Positions 1-7,611 are shown, counted from the first letter of the stretch. The stretch is 7,914 bases of DNA from DATIXD01 sp035518875 (GCA_035518875.1 DATIXD010000005.1:1-7914); one strand, 5' to 3'. Notes: a model not told the origin generated them from the sequence alone. A program made the numbers and translations.

Positions 1-7
1 ACATCGC

Positions 8-838
8 ATGAGCTTACTCCTTTGGATCGTTCTGTTCACCCTGCTCGGCGGCGTGATGAGCGTCGTCGCGGCATCGGTTTTCCTCCTGGTGCCCGACCGC
101 CACCAGCCCAGCATCCTGCCGCATGGCGTCAGCTTCGCACTCGGCGCTCTGCTCAGTGTGGCGTTTCTCGACCTGTTGCCGCATGCCGTGGAAAACGTCG
201 GCGTCGCGAAGGTCCAAGGCCTGTTCGCGACCGTGCTGATCGGGCTGTTGAGTTTTTTCCTGCTGGAAAAACTGCTGCTGTGGCGACACTGTCACACCAC
301 GGACTGCGAGGCTCATATCCACATGGACGAGCATTCCCACCAACCGGCGGGCACCTTGATTGTGCTGGGTGACGGCATCCACAACTTCGTCGATGGCGTA
401 TTGATCGCGGCGGCGTTCCTGACCGACCTGAACCTGGGCATTGTCACCAGCCTGGCGGTCGCCGCCCATGAGATTCCGCAGGAAGTGGGCGATTTCGCAA
501 TTCTTTTGCAAAGCGGGTGTTCCAGGCCGAAAGCGTTTTTCTACAATATGCTGTCCAGTCTGGGCACCGTGCTCGGCGGCGTGCTGGCCTATTTCAGCCT
601 GGAAAACGTTCACGAAGTGCTGCCGTACTTCCTGGCGCTGGCGGCCTCGAGCTTCATCTACGTGTCGGTGGCGGACCTCATTCCCACCCTGCACAAGAAG
701 ACCCACGCCGAGGCGACCGTGCAGCAGATGGCGCTGATCGTCGCGGGCGTACTTTTGATCGGTGCGGTGCAACATTATGCCGAGGGCTATCAGGAAGCGG
801 CGGAACACGCCGAGGCGAGCCGGGGCAGGGCGCACTAG
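8..838 (+). CDS. ZIP-family divalent metal transporter
   Basis: This is a 276-residue inner-membrane protein of the ZIP (zinc/iron permease) family, which normally moves Zn2+, Fe2+ or similar ions into the cytoplasm. I see about eight hydrophobic segments, near residues 3-27, 38-58, 70-92, 114-138, 142-168, 177-196, 205-226 and 239-257. Segment 4 carries the signature HNFVDG (H125, N126, D129). Segment 5 carries HEIPQEVGD (H154, E155, E159, D162). Together these form the binuclear metal site known in the family. A loop between segments 3 and 4 (about 94-111) is rich in His, Cys and acidic residues (H94, H96, H103, H105, H109, H111), typical of the cytoplasmic metal-binding loop. The length is normal for a bacterial ZIP protein. 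The ATG lies only 7 bases inside the window, so its ribosome site and any upstream partner cannot be seen. The metal cannot be named from sequence alone. The family call is firm. Confidence 0.95.
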   Translation: MSLLLWIVLFTLLGGVMSVVAASVFLLVPDRHQPSILPHGVSFALGALLSVAFLDLLPHAVENVGVAKVQGLFATVLIGLLSFFLLEKLLLWRHCHTTDCEAHIHMDEHSHQPAGTLIVLGDGIHNFVDGVLIAAAFLTDLNLGIVTSLAVAAHEIPQEVGDFAILLQSGCSRPKAFFYNMLSSLGTVLGGVLAYFSLENVHEVLPYFLALAASSFIYVSVADLIPTLHKKTHAEATVQQMALIVAGVLLIGAVQHYAEGYQEAAEHAEASRGRAH

Positions 839-954
839 CGCCAGCGCGCGATCCTCCCATTTTTGTTCCTGCGGCGGAAAAAGCATTTGAAGTGACGAGC
901 TTAGTGACTACCATATGAGCTACGAATCACCGACGAGCTGAACGGATACCGGAT

Positions 955-2376
955 ATGAATAGCCTTGTCCTGGCTTCGGCCTCAGTCTTCTTAGCGCTTG
1001 CCATCTGGCTGGTCCATAGGGCGCGGACGACTCGCGCCCGCAAGGCTGATGGGAAGATCGCCGATGGCTCAGTGGCGGAGGCCGGTCGGAATCCGGTGGA
1101 GGACATTTCCCCCGTCCTTTCCGAGCCAAAGTCGGGAACGATTGGACCGGTCTCGATCGAGGCCCTGCGCAAGATGATTCCCCTTCGCAAGATGAGCGAT
1201 GAGGAGTTGACCGCGTTGGCGAGCGGGCAACCGCCGCGGCGCTTTGCGGCAGGTTCCCTCGTGTTTCGAGAAGGGGAGACGGCGAACCGCATTTACTGTC
1301 TGCTGGAGGGAACCTTGTGTCTGGAAACCCGGCGTGGCGACCGTCAGGTGATCCGGGCCGATAGCCCCAGGGCGCAAAAACCCTTGAACGGAGAAGGGCG
1401 GCATGCCGCGACCGCGCGTGCGCAAACCGATATCTTGGTGATCGGCCTGGCTCACGATATGATCGAGAAGGTCGCCGCCATGGATGCGCCGGCCAAACAG
1501 GAGCATCTGGATCTGAGGCGCTTGACGGTGCCCGAAAGCTTGGCCGACAGCAGCCTGTTCTACGTGTTCCGGCGCACATTCGAGGAAGACAAACTGGAAC
1601 TCCCGACCCTGCCGACCGTCGCCTTCAAGTTACGCAAGGCGATCAACGAGGATGTGAACATCGAGGAGGCGGCGAAAATCGTCCAAATGGACCCGGTCAT
1701 CGCCTCGAAGCTGATCCAGGTCGCCAATTGCCCCTTGTACCTGACGGCCCATCCGGCGACGACCTGTCAGAGCGCCATCATTCGTCTGGGATTGGCGACG
1801 ACCCGAAACCTGATCTTCACTATCAGCATGCGACAGATGTTCAACGCGGGCAAAGCCCAAAGTCATCGCCTTCTGGAGATGTGGAAACACAGCCTTTATG
1901 TCTCCGTGCTGTCTTCCGTCCTGGCGTCGAGAACCCGGCGTATCGATCCGGACAAGGCTCTGTTGGGCGGTTTGATCTGCAAGATCGGCGCGATTCCCTT
2001 AGTTCATTTTGCCGAAAAACTTCCGCCGGATTCCTATACCGAGAACGAACTCGAGGCGGCCGTCGAAGTCGTTCAGGGGCCGGTAGGACACTATCTGCTC
2101 GGCAAGTGGGACTTCCCCGCCGAATATGTGGAACTGCCCTTGTTTGTCCAGGAGTGGCAGCATGATAGCGGCACCCGCCTGGATTTGAGCGACATTGTGC
2201 GATTGGCGCTTTGGCACAGTTATGTCGGTACCCCGAAGATGGCCGAGCTGCCCCCGATCACCGACTTGCCTGCTTACGGAAAGCTCGATGACGATGCCTT
2301 GACCCCCGAGAATTCCCTGCAGCTGCTGCACGATGCAAAGGATCTGATCGGCGAGACGTATCGGATCTTTCAATAA
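955..2376 (+). CDS. Membrane-anchored cNMP-binding-like/HDOD domain protein
   Basis: This is a 473-residue putative signalling protein. Residues 3-20 form one hydrophobic segment followed by a basic stretch (HRARTTRARK), which predicts an N-terminal anchor with the rest in the cytoplasm. After a linker (about 30-65), residues about 68-175 resemble a CRP-type cyclic-nucleotide-binding barrel, including FREGETANRIYCLLEGTLCL (104-123). The phosphate-binding cassette is degenerate: NGEGRHAATARA (145-156) lacks the usual GE-L-...-R-S/A pattern. Residues about 213-425 form an HDOD domain, beginning with LPTLPTVAFKLRKAI and including W310/H312. Where true HD phosphohydrolases have the HD pair, this protein has ICKIG (341-345), so it is probably non-catalytic. 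HDOD proteins are usually linked to signalling or stress responses, but the role here is unknown. The start has only a weak ribosome site. The frame is open back to a stop at 916-918, with no ATG upstream. The gene is 116 bases after the transporter and 80 bases before gcvH. Confidence 0.88.
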   Translation: MNSLVLASASVFLALAIWLVHRARTTRARKADGKIADGSVAEAGRNPVEDISPVLSEPKSGTIGPVSIEALRKMIPLRKMSDEELTALASGQPPRRFAAGSLVFREGETANRIYCLLEGTLCLETRRGDRQVIRADSPRAQKPLNGEGRHAATARAQTDILVIGLAHDMIEKVAAMDAPAKQEHLDLRRLTVPESLADSSLFYVFRRTFEEDKLELPTLPTVAFKLRKAINEDVNIEEAAKIVQMDPVIASKLIQVANCPLYLTAHPATTCQSAIIRLGLATTRNLIFTISMRQMFNAGKAQSHRLLEMWKHSLYVSVLSSVLASRTRRIDPDKALLGGLICKIGAIPLVHFAEKLPPDSYTENELEAAVEVVQGPVGHYLLGKWDFPAEYVELPLFVQEWQHDSGTRLDLSDIVRLALWHSYVGTPKMAELPPITDLPAYGKLDDDALTPENSLQLLHDAKDLIGETYRIFQ

Positions 2377-2456
2377 TGGCCAAGCTTGGCTCGCTTGATT
2401 CCCTACATTTTTCATTTAGCTAGAGAACTATCCCCTTTTGCCAGCCTGAGGACACG

Positions 2457-2846
2457 ATGAGCAATTTGCCGGACGATTTGAAATATGCGAAATCGCACGA
2501 ATGGGCGAGGATGGAGGACGACGGCAAGGTGCGTGTCGGCATTACCGACTTTGCCCAGGAACAGCTGGGCGACGTGGTTTACGTCGAATTGCCGAGCGTC
2601 GGCCGGCAAGTGAAGGCCGGCGAAGCCTGTGCCGTCATCGAGTCGGTGAAGGCCGCCTCGGACATCTACAGCCCGGTTTCCGGCGAAATCATCATGATCA
2701 ATCCATCCCTGAGCGATGCGCCCGAAGCCATCAATCAGGACGCCTATGCCGCTTGGCTGTTTTGTGTCGAGCCGATAAATCCCTCCGAACTCGACGCTCT
2801 GCTCGATGCGGCAGGCTATCGGGCGATTGCCGAGGTCGCGGACTAA
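2457..2846 (+). CDS. gcvH: Glycine cleavage system H protein (lipoyl carrier)
   Basis: This 129-residue protein is the mobile carrier of the glycine cleavage system. Its lipoyl arm takes the aminomethyl group from the P-protein, passes it to the T-protein, and is reoxidised by lipoamide dehydrogenase. The lipoylation site IESVKAASDIYSPVSGEI (61-78) is intact, with K65 as the modified lysine. The N-terminal motif KYAKSHEWAR and the segment VGITDFAQEQLGDVVYVELP (27-46) are characteristic. The length matches the family (about 125-130). GAGG at 2448-2451, five bases before the ATG, is a good ribosome site and supports this start. It is the first gene of a gcvH-gcvPA-gcvPB set, with 9 bases before gcvPA. 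The 80-base leader has no recognisable glycine riboswitch. The identification is essentially certain. Confidence 0.98.
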   Translation: MSNLPDDLKYAKSHEWARMEDDGKVRVGITDFAQEQLGDVVYVELPSVGRQVKAGEACAVIESVKAASDIYSPVSGEIIMINPSLSDAPEAINQDAYAAWLFCVEPINPSELDALLDAAGYRAIAEVAD

Positions 2847-2855
2847 TCTTACGTC

Positions 2856-4211
2856 ATGCCCTTCATCCCACACACACAAGACGACATCGGGGAGATGCTG
2901 GCCACGCTCGGCGCGGCCGGCATCGACGAACTGTTCGACGAGATTCCGGAGAGGCTGCGCGCCGGAGAACTCAACCTGCCGGAGGGTCTGGGCGAGATGG
3001 CAATCTCGCGACTGATGCAAAAGCGTGCAGCCGACAATCGCCGCCTGATCTGCTTTGCCGGCGCGGGAGCCTACGACCATCATATCCCCGCGGCGGTTTG
3101 GGAAATCGCTCAGCGCGGCGAATTCTACAGCGCCTACACGCCGTATCAGGCGGAGGCCAGCCAGGGGACGCTGCAGGTGCTTTACGAGTATCAGACCATG
3201 ATGGCGAGCCTAATGGGTCTGGACGTATCCAACGCCTCCCTCTACGACGGGGCCTCGGCCCTGGCTGAAGCGATCCTGATGGCAGTGCGCGTGAAACCTA
3301 GGGCGCGCCGGATTCTGCTGCCGAAGACCGTGCATCCGATCTACCGGCAAGTGGTTAGGACCCTGCTCGGCCACCAGCGGATCGAACTGATCGAACTGCC
3401 TTACGAACCGGTTGAGGGAGGCATCGACGCGGCCCGGCTGCAAGCCCATAAGAGTGACGACATCACGGCCCTGGTAATCCCTCAGCCGAATTTTTTCGGC
3501 GTATTGGAGGAGGTCGACGATCTGACCGACTGGGCCGATCAAAATGGCGCGTTGGCGATCGCCCTGGTGAATCCCCTTGCCTTAGGCCTGCTGATTCCAC
3601 CCGGCGCTTGGGGACAGCGGGGCGCCGCCATCGCCTGTGGCGACGGCCAGCCGCTGGGCGCGCCGCTCTTCGGCGGCGGACCCTATTTCGGTTTCTTGTG
3701 TTGCCGACAGGCCTATGTGCATCAGCTGCCCGGGCGTCTGGTCGGCGCGACGGTGGACAAGGACGGCAAGCCCGGCTTTACCCTTACCTTGCAGGCGCGC
3801 GAACAGCATATCCGCCGGGGTAGGGCGACTTCCAACATCTGCACCAATCAAGGGCTGATGGCCACGGCGGCGGCGATCCATCTTTCCCTGCTCGGTCCCG
3901 AGGGGCTGCGCCGGGTAGCGCTGCAATGCCATGACAATACACGGAAGCTGAAGGAACGCTTTACGGTCATAGCCGGCGTAAGCCCCCTCTTCGACGGCGC
4001 CTTTTTCCACGAAACGGCGTTTAGCGTGAAACGTCCAGTGTCGGAAGTGCTCACCGAACTGGGGCAGCGGGACATTCTGGGCGGCTGTGATCTTTCCGAA
4101 CATTACCCCGAGCTGGGACAGGCGATGCTGGTTTGCGCGACCGAAATGCGCGCACCGGAAGAAATCGATCATTACGCGCAAGCACTCGAAAGGATAATGA
4201 GCCTTGATTGA
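2856..4211 (+). CDS. gcvPA: Glycine dehydrogenase (decarboxylating) subunit 1
   Basis: This 451-residue protein is the N-terminal half of the split P-protein. With GcvPB it forms the PLP-dependent decarboxylase that releases CO2 from glycine and loads the aminomethyl group onto GcvH. The N-terminus MPFIPHTQDD is typical of the family and supports the start at 2856, although there is no clear ribosome site in the 9-base gap after gcvH. Translation may therefore be coupled to gcvH. Family motifs are present: GAYDHHIP (71-78), YTPYQAEASQGTLQ (94-107), LYDGASALAEA (129-139), the glycine-rich GDGQPLGAPLFGGGPYFGF (262-280) and REQHIRRGRATSNICTNQ (315-332). The length is normal (about 440-450). This subunit lacks the PLP lysine, as expected, since that residue is in GcvPB. 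An in-frame ATG at 2895 is rejected because it would remove the conserved N-terminus. Confidence 0.97.
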   Translation: MPFIPHTQDDIGEMLATLGAAGIDELFDEIPERLRAGELNLPEGLGEMAISRLMQKRAADNRRLICFAGAGAYDHHIPAAVWEIAQRGEFYSAYTPYQAEASQGTLQVLYEYQTMMASLMGLDVSNASLYDGASALAEAILMAVRVKPRARRILLPKTVHPIYRQVVRTLLGHQRIELIELPYEPVEGGIDAARLQAHKSDDITALVIPQPNFFGVLEEVDDLTDWADQNGALAIALVNPLALGLLIPPGAWGQRGAAIACGDGQPLGAPLFGGGPYFGFLCCRQAYVHQLPGRLVGATVDKDGKPGFTLTLQAREQHIRRGRATSNICTNQGLMATAAAIHLSLLGPEGLRRVALQCHDNTRKLKERFTVIAGVSPLFDGAFFHETAFSVKRPVSEVLTELGQRDILGGCDLSEHYPELGQAMLVCATEMRAPEEIDHYAQALERIMSLD

Positions 4212-4277
4212 AATCACCCATAGGGAAGCTCTCAAGCGGTCTTTCGCCGCCGGCTGCGTCAATCCCCGTGAGGCCGT

Positions 4278-5723
4278 ATGCTGATCTTCGATCTTTCGCG
4301 TCCGGGCCGCTCGGCCAAGGCCCACCAGCTTCCCGATTCGGTTGCGGCCGATGCGATTCCGGCGCGGTTTCTGCGGAAAACGCCGCCGCTGTTGCCCGAG
4401 GTCTCCGAGTTGGATGCGGTCAGGCATTACACCCGATTGTCCCAGCGCAATTTCTCCATCGATACCCAGTTCTATCCGCTGGGTTCCTGCACCATGAAAT
4501 ACAATCCGAAGGTCTGCCATGCCCTGGTGCGGATTCCCGAGTTCTCGAGTGTACACCCGCTCAGCGTCGAATGGGCGGGGCAAGGCACCTTGGCCTGTCT
4601 TCATGAGCTGCAGGAAATCCTCCGGGAAGTGACCGGGATGGCGGCCGTGTCGCTGGCTCCGGCCGCTGGCGCGCAGGGCGAATTTGCCGGGGTGGCGATG
4701 ATTCGTGCCTATCATGCCGCGCGTGGCGACGAGGCGCGGGTGGAGATGCTGGTTCCCGACGCGGCGCACGGCACCAATCCGGCATCGGCCGCCATGGCCG
4801 GTTTCGTGGTGCGGGAGATTCCCACCGACCGCGAAGGCGATGTGATTCTGGATGCCCTGCGCCAAGCCGTTGGCCCACGGACGGCCGGGATCATGCTGAC
4901 GAATCCTTCCACCCTCGGCGTGTTCGAGCGGCGTATCGAGGCGATTGCCGACATCGTGCATGGCGCGGGCGGCCTGTTGTATTACGACGGCGCCAATCTC
5001 AATGCGATTCTCGGCAAGGCGCGTCCCGGCGACATGGGTTTCGACGTGATCCATCTCAACCTGCACAAGACTTTCTCCACGCCCCATGGCGGCGGCGGAC
5101 CGGGCGCGGGTCCGGTGGGCGTGAACCAGAAATTGCTGCCCTTCCTGCCGCTGCCGGCCGTGACCAAGGAAGGCGAGCGCTACCGTTGGCTCAACGAGTC
5201 TGACTGCCCGCAGAGCATCGGCCGGCTGACGGCGTTCGGCGGCAATGTTGGGGTCTTGTTGCGGGCCTACGTCTATGCACGGATGTTGGGTCGGGACGGG
5301 ATGAAGCGAGTGGCGGAGCTCTCCACGCTGAACGCGAACTATCTGATGAAAAGGCTGACCCAGGCTGGTTTCGAGTCGGCTTTCCCCAACCGGCGTGCCG
5401 CCCACGAATTCATCATCACCCTCAGGGCGCTGGCCAAGATCCAACACGTGAGCGCGCTAGATTTTGCCAAGCGCCTGCTGGATTACGGGATGCATGCGCC
5501 CACCGTCTATTTCCCCCAGCTGATCCGCGAATGCTGGCTGATCGAGCCCACCGAGACCGAAAGCAAGCAGACCCTGGATCAATTCGCTGCGGCGCTGGTG
5601 GCGATCCTCCACGAGGCCGAAACCGAGCCGGAAACCCTCAAGCGCGCGCCCCACACCACGCCCGTCGGTCGGCTCGATGAAGTCGGCGCGGCGCGGCACT
5701 TGAACCTGGTTCACAAGCCGTAA
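4278..5723 (+). CDS. gcvPB: Glycine dehydrogenase (decarboxylating) subunit 2
   Basis: This 481-residue protein is the C-terminal, PLP-binding half of the split glycine decarboxylase and is partner to GcvPA. The PLP lysine is K264 in HLNLHKTFSTPHGGGGPGAG (259-278). The cofactor-contacting aspartate is probably D237 in YYDGANLNAI. Other family signatures are FYPLGSCTMKYNPK (65-78), the DAAHGTNPASA region (161-171) and LTNPSTLGVFE (207-217). The C-terminal part contains YGMHAPTVYFP and LIEPTETESK, both well conserved. The length fits the family (about 480-490). The ATG is preceded by GAGG (4270-4273) four bases upstream. A stop in the same frame at 4269-4271 rules out any longer start. The gene lies 66 bases after gcvPA. 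No gcvT follows, so the T-protein must be encoded elsewhere. Confidence 0.97.
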   Translation: MLIFDLSRPGRSAKAHQLPDSVAADAIPARFLRKTPPLLPEVSELDAVRHYTRLSQRNFSIDTQFYPLGSCTMKYNPKVCHALVRIPEFSSVHPLSVEWAGQGTLACLHELQEILREVTGMAAVSLAPAAGAQGEFAGVAMIRAYHAARGDEARVEMLVPDAAHGTNPASAAMAGFVVREIPTDREGDVILDALRQAVGPRTAGIMLTNPSTLGVFERRIEAIADIVHGAGGLLYYDGANLNAILGKARPGDMGFDVIHLNLHKTFSTPHGGGGPGAGPVGVNQKLLPFLPLPAVTKEGERYRWLNESDCPQSIGRLTAFGGNVGVLLRAYVYARMLGRDGMKRVAELSTLNANYLMKRLTQAGFESAFPNRRAAHEFIITLRALAKIQHVSALDFAKRLLDYGMHAPTVYFPQLIRECWLIEPTETESKQTLDQFAAALVAILHEAETEPETLKRAPHTTPVGRLDEVGAARHLNLVHKP

Positions 5724-5818
5724 GCCGGCGAGAAGTACAATCACTTCAATCCGCGACTTCGTCTCACCCCGAGATAGGCAAACGATCTGATTGCAATGAC
5801 CAACAAGGAAAACAACGA

Positions 5819-6751
5819 ATGAGCGCTTTGATCTGCGGCTCCATGGCTTATGACACCATCATGGTGTTCCATGATCGCTTCAAAAACCACATCCTCCCGG
5901 AGCAGGTTCACATCCTAAACGTTTCCTTCCTGGTGCCGGATTTGCGCCGGGAATACGGCGGTTGCGCGGGCAACATCGCCTACAACCTCAAGCTCCTGGG
6001 CGCTGACCCCTTGCCGATGGCGACGGTGGGCAAGGATTTCCAACCCTATGCCCAGTGGATGGCTTATTGCGGCGTATCCCAGGAGTTCATACGGGTGGTG
6101 GACGAGAGCTACACGGCGCAGGCCTACATCACCACCGACATGGATGACAACCAGATCACCGCGTTTCACCCCGGTGCGATGTCGTGTTCCCACCTCAACA
6201 AGGTGCCGACGGACCGCAAGATTCGCTTAGGGATCGTCGCTCCGGACGGCAAGGAGGGCATGATCAACCACGCCGAGCAGTTCGTCGCAGCCGGCATTCC
6301 CTTCATCTTCGATCCCGGCCAGGGGATGCCCATGTTCAACGGCCAGGAATTGCAGCACTTTATCGATCTCGCCACCTGGGTCACGCTCAATGACTACGAG
6401 GCCCAGCTGATGCAGGAGCGCACCGGCTTGGCGCCGGAGCAGCTTGCCCAGCGCGTCGAGGCGCTGATCGTCACGCGAGGCTCCAGCGGCTCTTTGATCT
6501 ACACCGATGGAAACCGCTTGGAAATCCCGGCAGCCACGCCCAAGGTGATGCTTGATCCGACCGGGTGCGGGGATGCCTACCGGGCGGGCCTGATCTATGG
6601 GTTGTTGGAAGATATGGATTGGCCCACCACCGGCCGCATCGCCTCGCTAATGGGCGCAATTAAGGTGGAGACCGCTGGCACCCAAAACCACTCCTTTTCG
6701 CTGGCCGATTTCAGGGAACGTTTCCACGAGAACTTCGGCCACAGCTTCTGA
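5819..6751 (+). CDS. PfkB-family kinase, probable nucleoside kinase
   Basis: This 310-residue protein is a ribokinase/PfkB-family enzyme, which transfers the ATP gamma-phosphate to a sugar or nucleoside hydroxyl group. The N-terminal PfkB signature is YGGCAGNIAYNLKLLGA (46-62). The C-terminal signature is DPTGCGDAYRAGL (246-258), with D252 as the expected catalytic base and G249-G251 forming the anion hole. Cysteine (C250) replaces the more common alanine of GAGD. VTRGSSGSLIYT (218-229) is the usual nucleotide-binding strand and turn. DDNQITAFHPGA (109-120), IFDPGQGMP (163-171) and VEALIVTRGSSGS closely resemble, as I recall it, the archaeal nucleoside kinase MJ0406 of Methanocaldococcus, which accepts inosine, guanosine, cytidine and adenosine. 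Substrate assignment is therefore an inference; older annotation would say sugar kinase. AAGGAA at 5805-5810 is a good ribosome site 8 bases before the ATG. The gene is 95 bases after gcvPB and only 2 bases before mazG. Confidence 0.9.
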   Translation: MSALICGSMAYDTIMVFHDRFKNHILPEQVHILNVSFLVPDLRREYGGCAGNIAYNLKLLGADPLPMATVGKDFQPYAQWMAYCGVSQEFIRVVDESYTAQAYITTDMDDNQITAFHPGAMSCSHLNKVPTDRKIRLGIVAPDGKEGMINHAEQFVAAGIPFIFDPGQGMPMFNGQELQHFIDLATWVTLNDYEAQLMQERTGLAPEQLAQRVEALIVTRGSSGSLIYTDGNRLEIPAATPKVMLDPTGCGDAYRAGLIYGLLEDMDWPTTGRIASLMGAIKVETAGTQNHSFSLADFRERFHENFGHSF

Positions 6752-6753
6752 AC

Positions 6754-7542
6754 GTGAAGAACACCCGCCGCCTGCTCGACATCATGGCGCGGCTGCGCGA
6801 TCCGAAAACCGGGTGTCCCTGGGATGTGCAGCAGGATTTCGCCAGCCTCGTGCCGTATACGCTGGAGGAGGCATACGAAGTGGCCGACGCCATCGAACGT
6901 GGCGATTTTGGCGACCTTCGGGATGAGTTGGGCGATCTGTTGCTGCAGGTGGCATTCCATGCACGGGTGGCCGAGGAGCGCGGACTCTTCGACTTCGAAG
7001 ACGTAGCGGAGGCCATCAGCGAGAAACTGATCCGACGGCATCCCCATGTCTTCGCCGATGTCCGGTTCGAGAGCGACGAAGAGCGCCTGCATTTTTGGGA
7101 GCATTCCAAGCTGGCCGAGCGCCGTGAAAAAACCGGCGAGGAAGCGAAGGGTGCGTTGTCCGGCGTCGCCGCCAGCCTGCCGGCACTGGTGCGGGCGCAA
7201 AAGCTCCAGAAGCGTGCCGCCCGCCATGGCTTCGACTGGAACGAGATCCAGCCGGTGTTCGATAAGGTGATGGAAGAGCTGGATGAAACCAAGGCCGCGT
7301 TGGATTCGGGCAACAAGCAGCATATCGAGGAAGAGATTGGCGATTTGCTCTTCGTGGTCGTCAATCTCGCCCGACATCTCAAGGTCGACGCCGAGTCTGC
7401 GCTACGCGCAAGCAACCGCAAGTTCATCCGACGTTTTCGTCATATCGAGGAACGGCTCGCAGCCCATGGCCGGGCTGTGGCCGAGGGCTCGCCAGAAGAA
7501 CTGGACGGACTGTGGGAAGAGGCCAAGCGCACCGTGGGTTAG
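6754..7542 (+). CDS. mazG: Nucleoside triphosphate pyrophosphohydrolase MazG
   Basis: This 262-residue protein hydrolyses NTPs and dNTPs to NMPs and pyrophosphate, removing damaged, non-canonical or excess nucleotides. It has the two tandem MazG domains of the E. coli type. Domain 1 shows the signature CPWDVQQ (21-27), then EEAYE (38-42) and ELGDLLLQ (58-65), where E38, E39, E42, E58 and D61 are the expected Mg2+ ligands. Domain 2 shows VMEELDETKAAL (172-183) and EEEIGDLLFVVVNLARHLK (192-210). The length is normal (about 260). The start is GTG at 6754, two bases after the kinase stop codon, with no evident ribosome site. Translation is therefore probably coupled to the upstream gene. This start keeps the conserved LLDIMARLRDP at residues 7-17, whereas the next in-frame ATG (6784) would cut into it. 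The TAG stop is followed in the same frame by endonuclease V. Confidence 0.96.
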   Translation: MKNTRRLLDIMARLRDPKTGCPWDVQQDFASLVPYTLEEAYEVADAIERGDFGDLRDELGDLLLQVAFHARVAEERGLFDFEDVAEAISEKLIRRHPHVFADVRFESDEERLHFWEHSKLAERREKTGEEAKGALSGVAASLPALVRAQKLQKRAARHGFDWNEIQPVFDKVMEELDETKAALDSGNKQHIEEEIGDLLFVVVNLARHLKVDAESALRASNRKFIRRFRHIEERLAAHGRAVAEGSPEELDGLWEEAKRTVG

Positions 7543-7599
7543 GGTGCACTGCGCGCATCGACGGATGCACCGTTGCCGTTTTCCGATCCGTTCGCCAAC

Positions 7600-7604
7600 G
7601 AGGG
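7600..7604 (+). promoter_or_regulatory. Ribosome binding site for endonuclease V
   Basis: GAGGG lies 7 bases before a TTG codon at 7612, an ideal spacing. It decides the start of the next gene, because the frame has no ATG between the mazG stop and the window end. The other candidates in frame (CTG at 7549 and TTG at 7573) have no such site. Confidence is moderate because it rests on spacing alone. Confidence 0.55.
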
Positions 7605-7611
7605 CTATGAC

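Noticed and set aside
829..842. Short hairpin (GGCGC-ACTA-GCGCC) over the ZIP stop codon
   Set aside because: It has a 5-bp stem with no following T run and sits across the stop codon, so I cannot support it as a terminator.
14..886. A 290-codon minus-strand frame opposite the ZIP transporter
   Set aside because: Its translation looks like low-complexity, Arg/Gln/His-rich shadow sequence, while the + strand encodes intact ZIP motifs.
887..914. Possible promoter TTGAAG/TACCAT before the HDOD gene
   Set aside because: The -10 element is poor and the spacer is 16 bases. The match is within chance expectation, so it is not listed as a feature.
2379..2390. 12-base perfect palindrome GCCAAGCTTGGC after the HDOD gene
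   Set aside because: It gives at most a 4-bp stem, the T run further on is not adjacent, and it is a single copy, so neither a terminator nor an operator can be claimed.
2377..2456. Possible glycine riboswitch before gcvH
   Set aside because: The 80-base leader is too short for a tandem aptamer, and I see none of the conserved aptamer core or a paired expression platform.
3582..5447. A 621-codon open frame on the minus strand, opposite gcvPA and gcvPB
   Set aside because: It is antisense to two clearly conserved genes, its translation resembles no family, and long antisense open frames are common opposite GC-rich coding DNA.
5732..5747. Inverted repeat GAAGT/ACTTC with TACAAT inside, after gcvPB
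   Set aside because: The 5-bp AT-containing stem is weak. TACAAT resembles a -10 box, but no -35 box sits at proper spacing.
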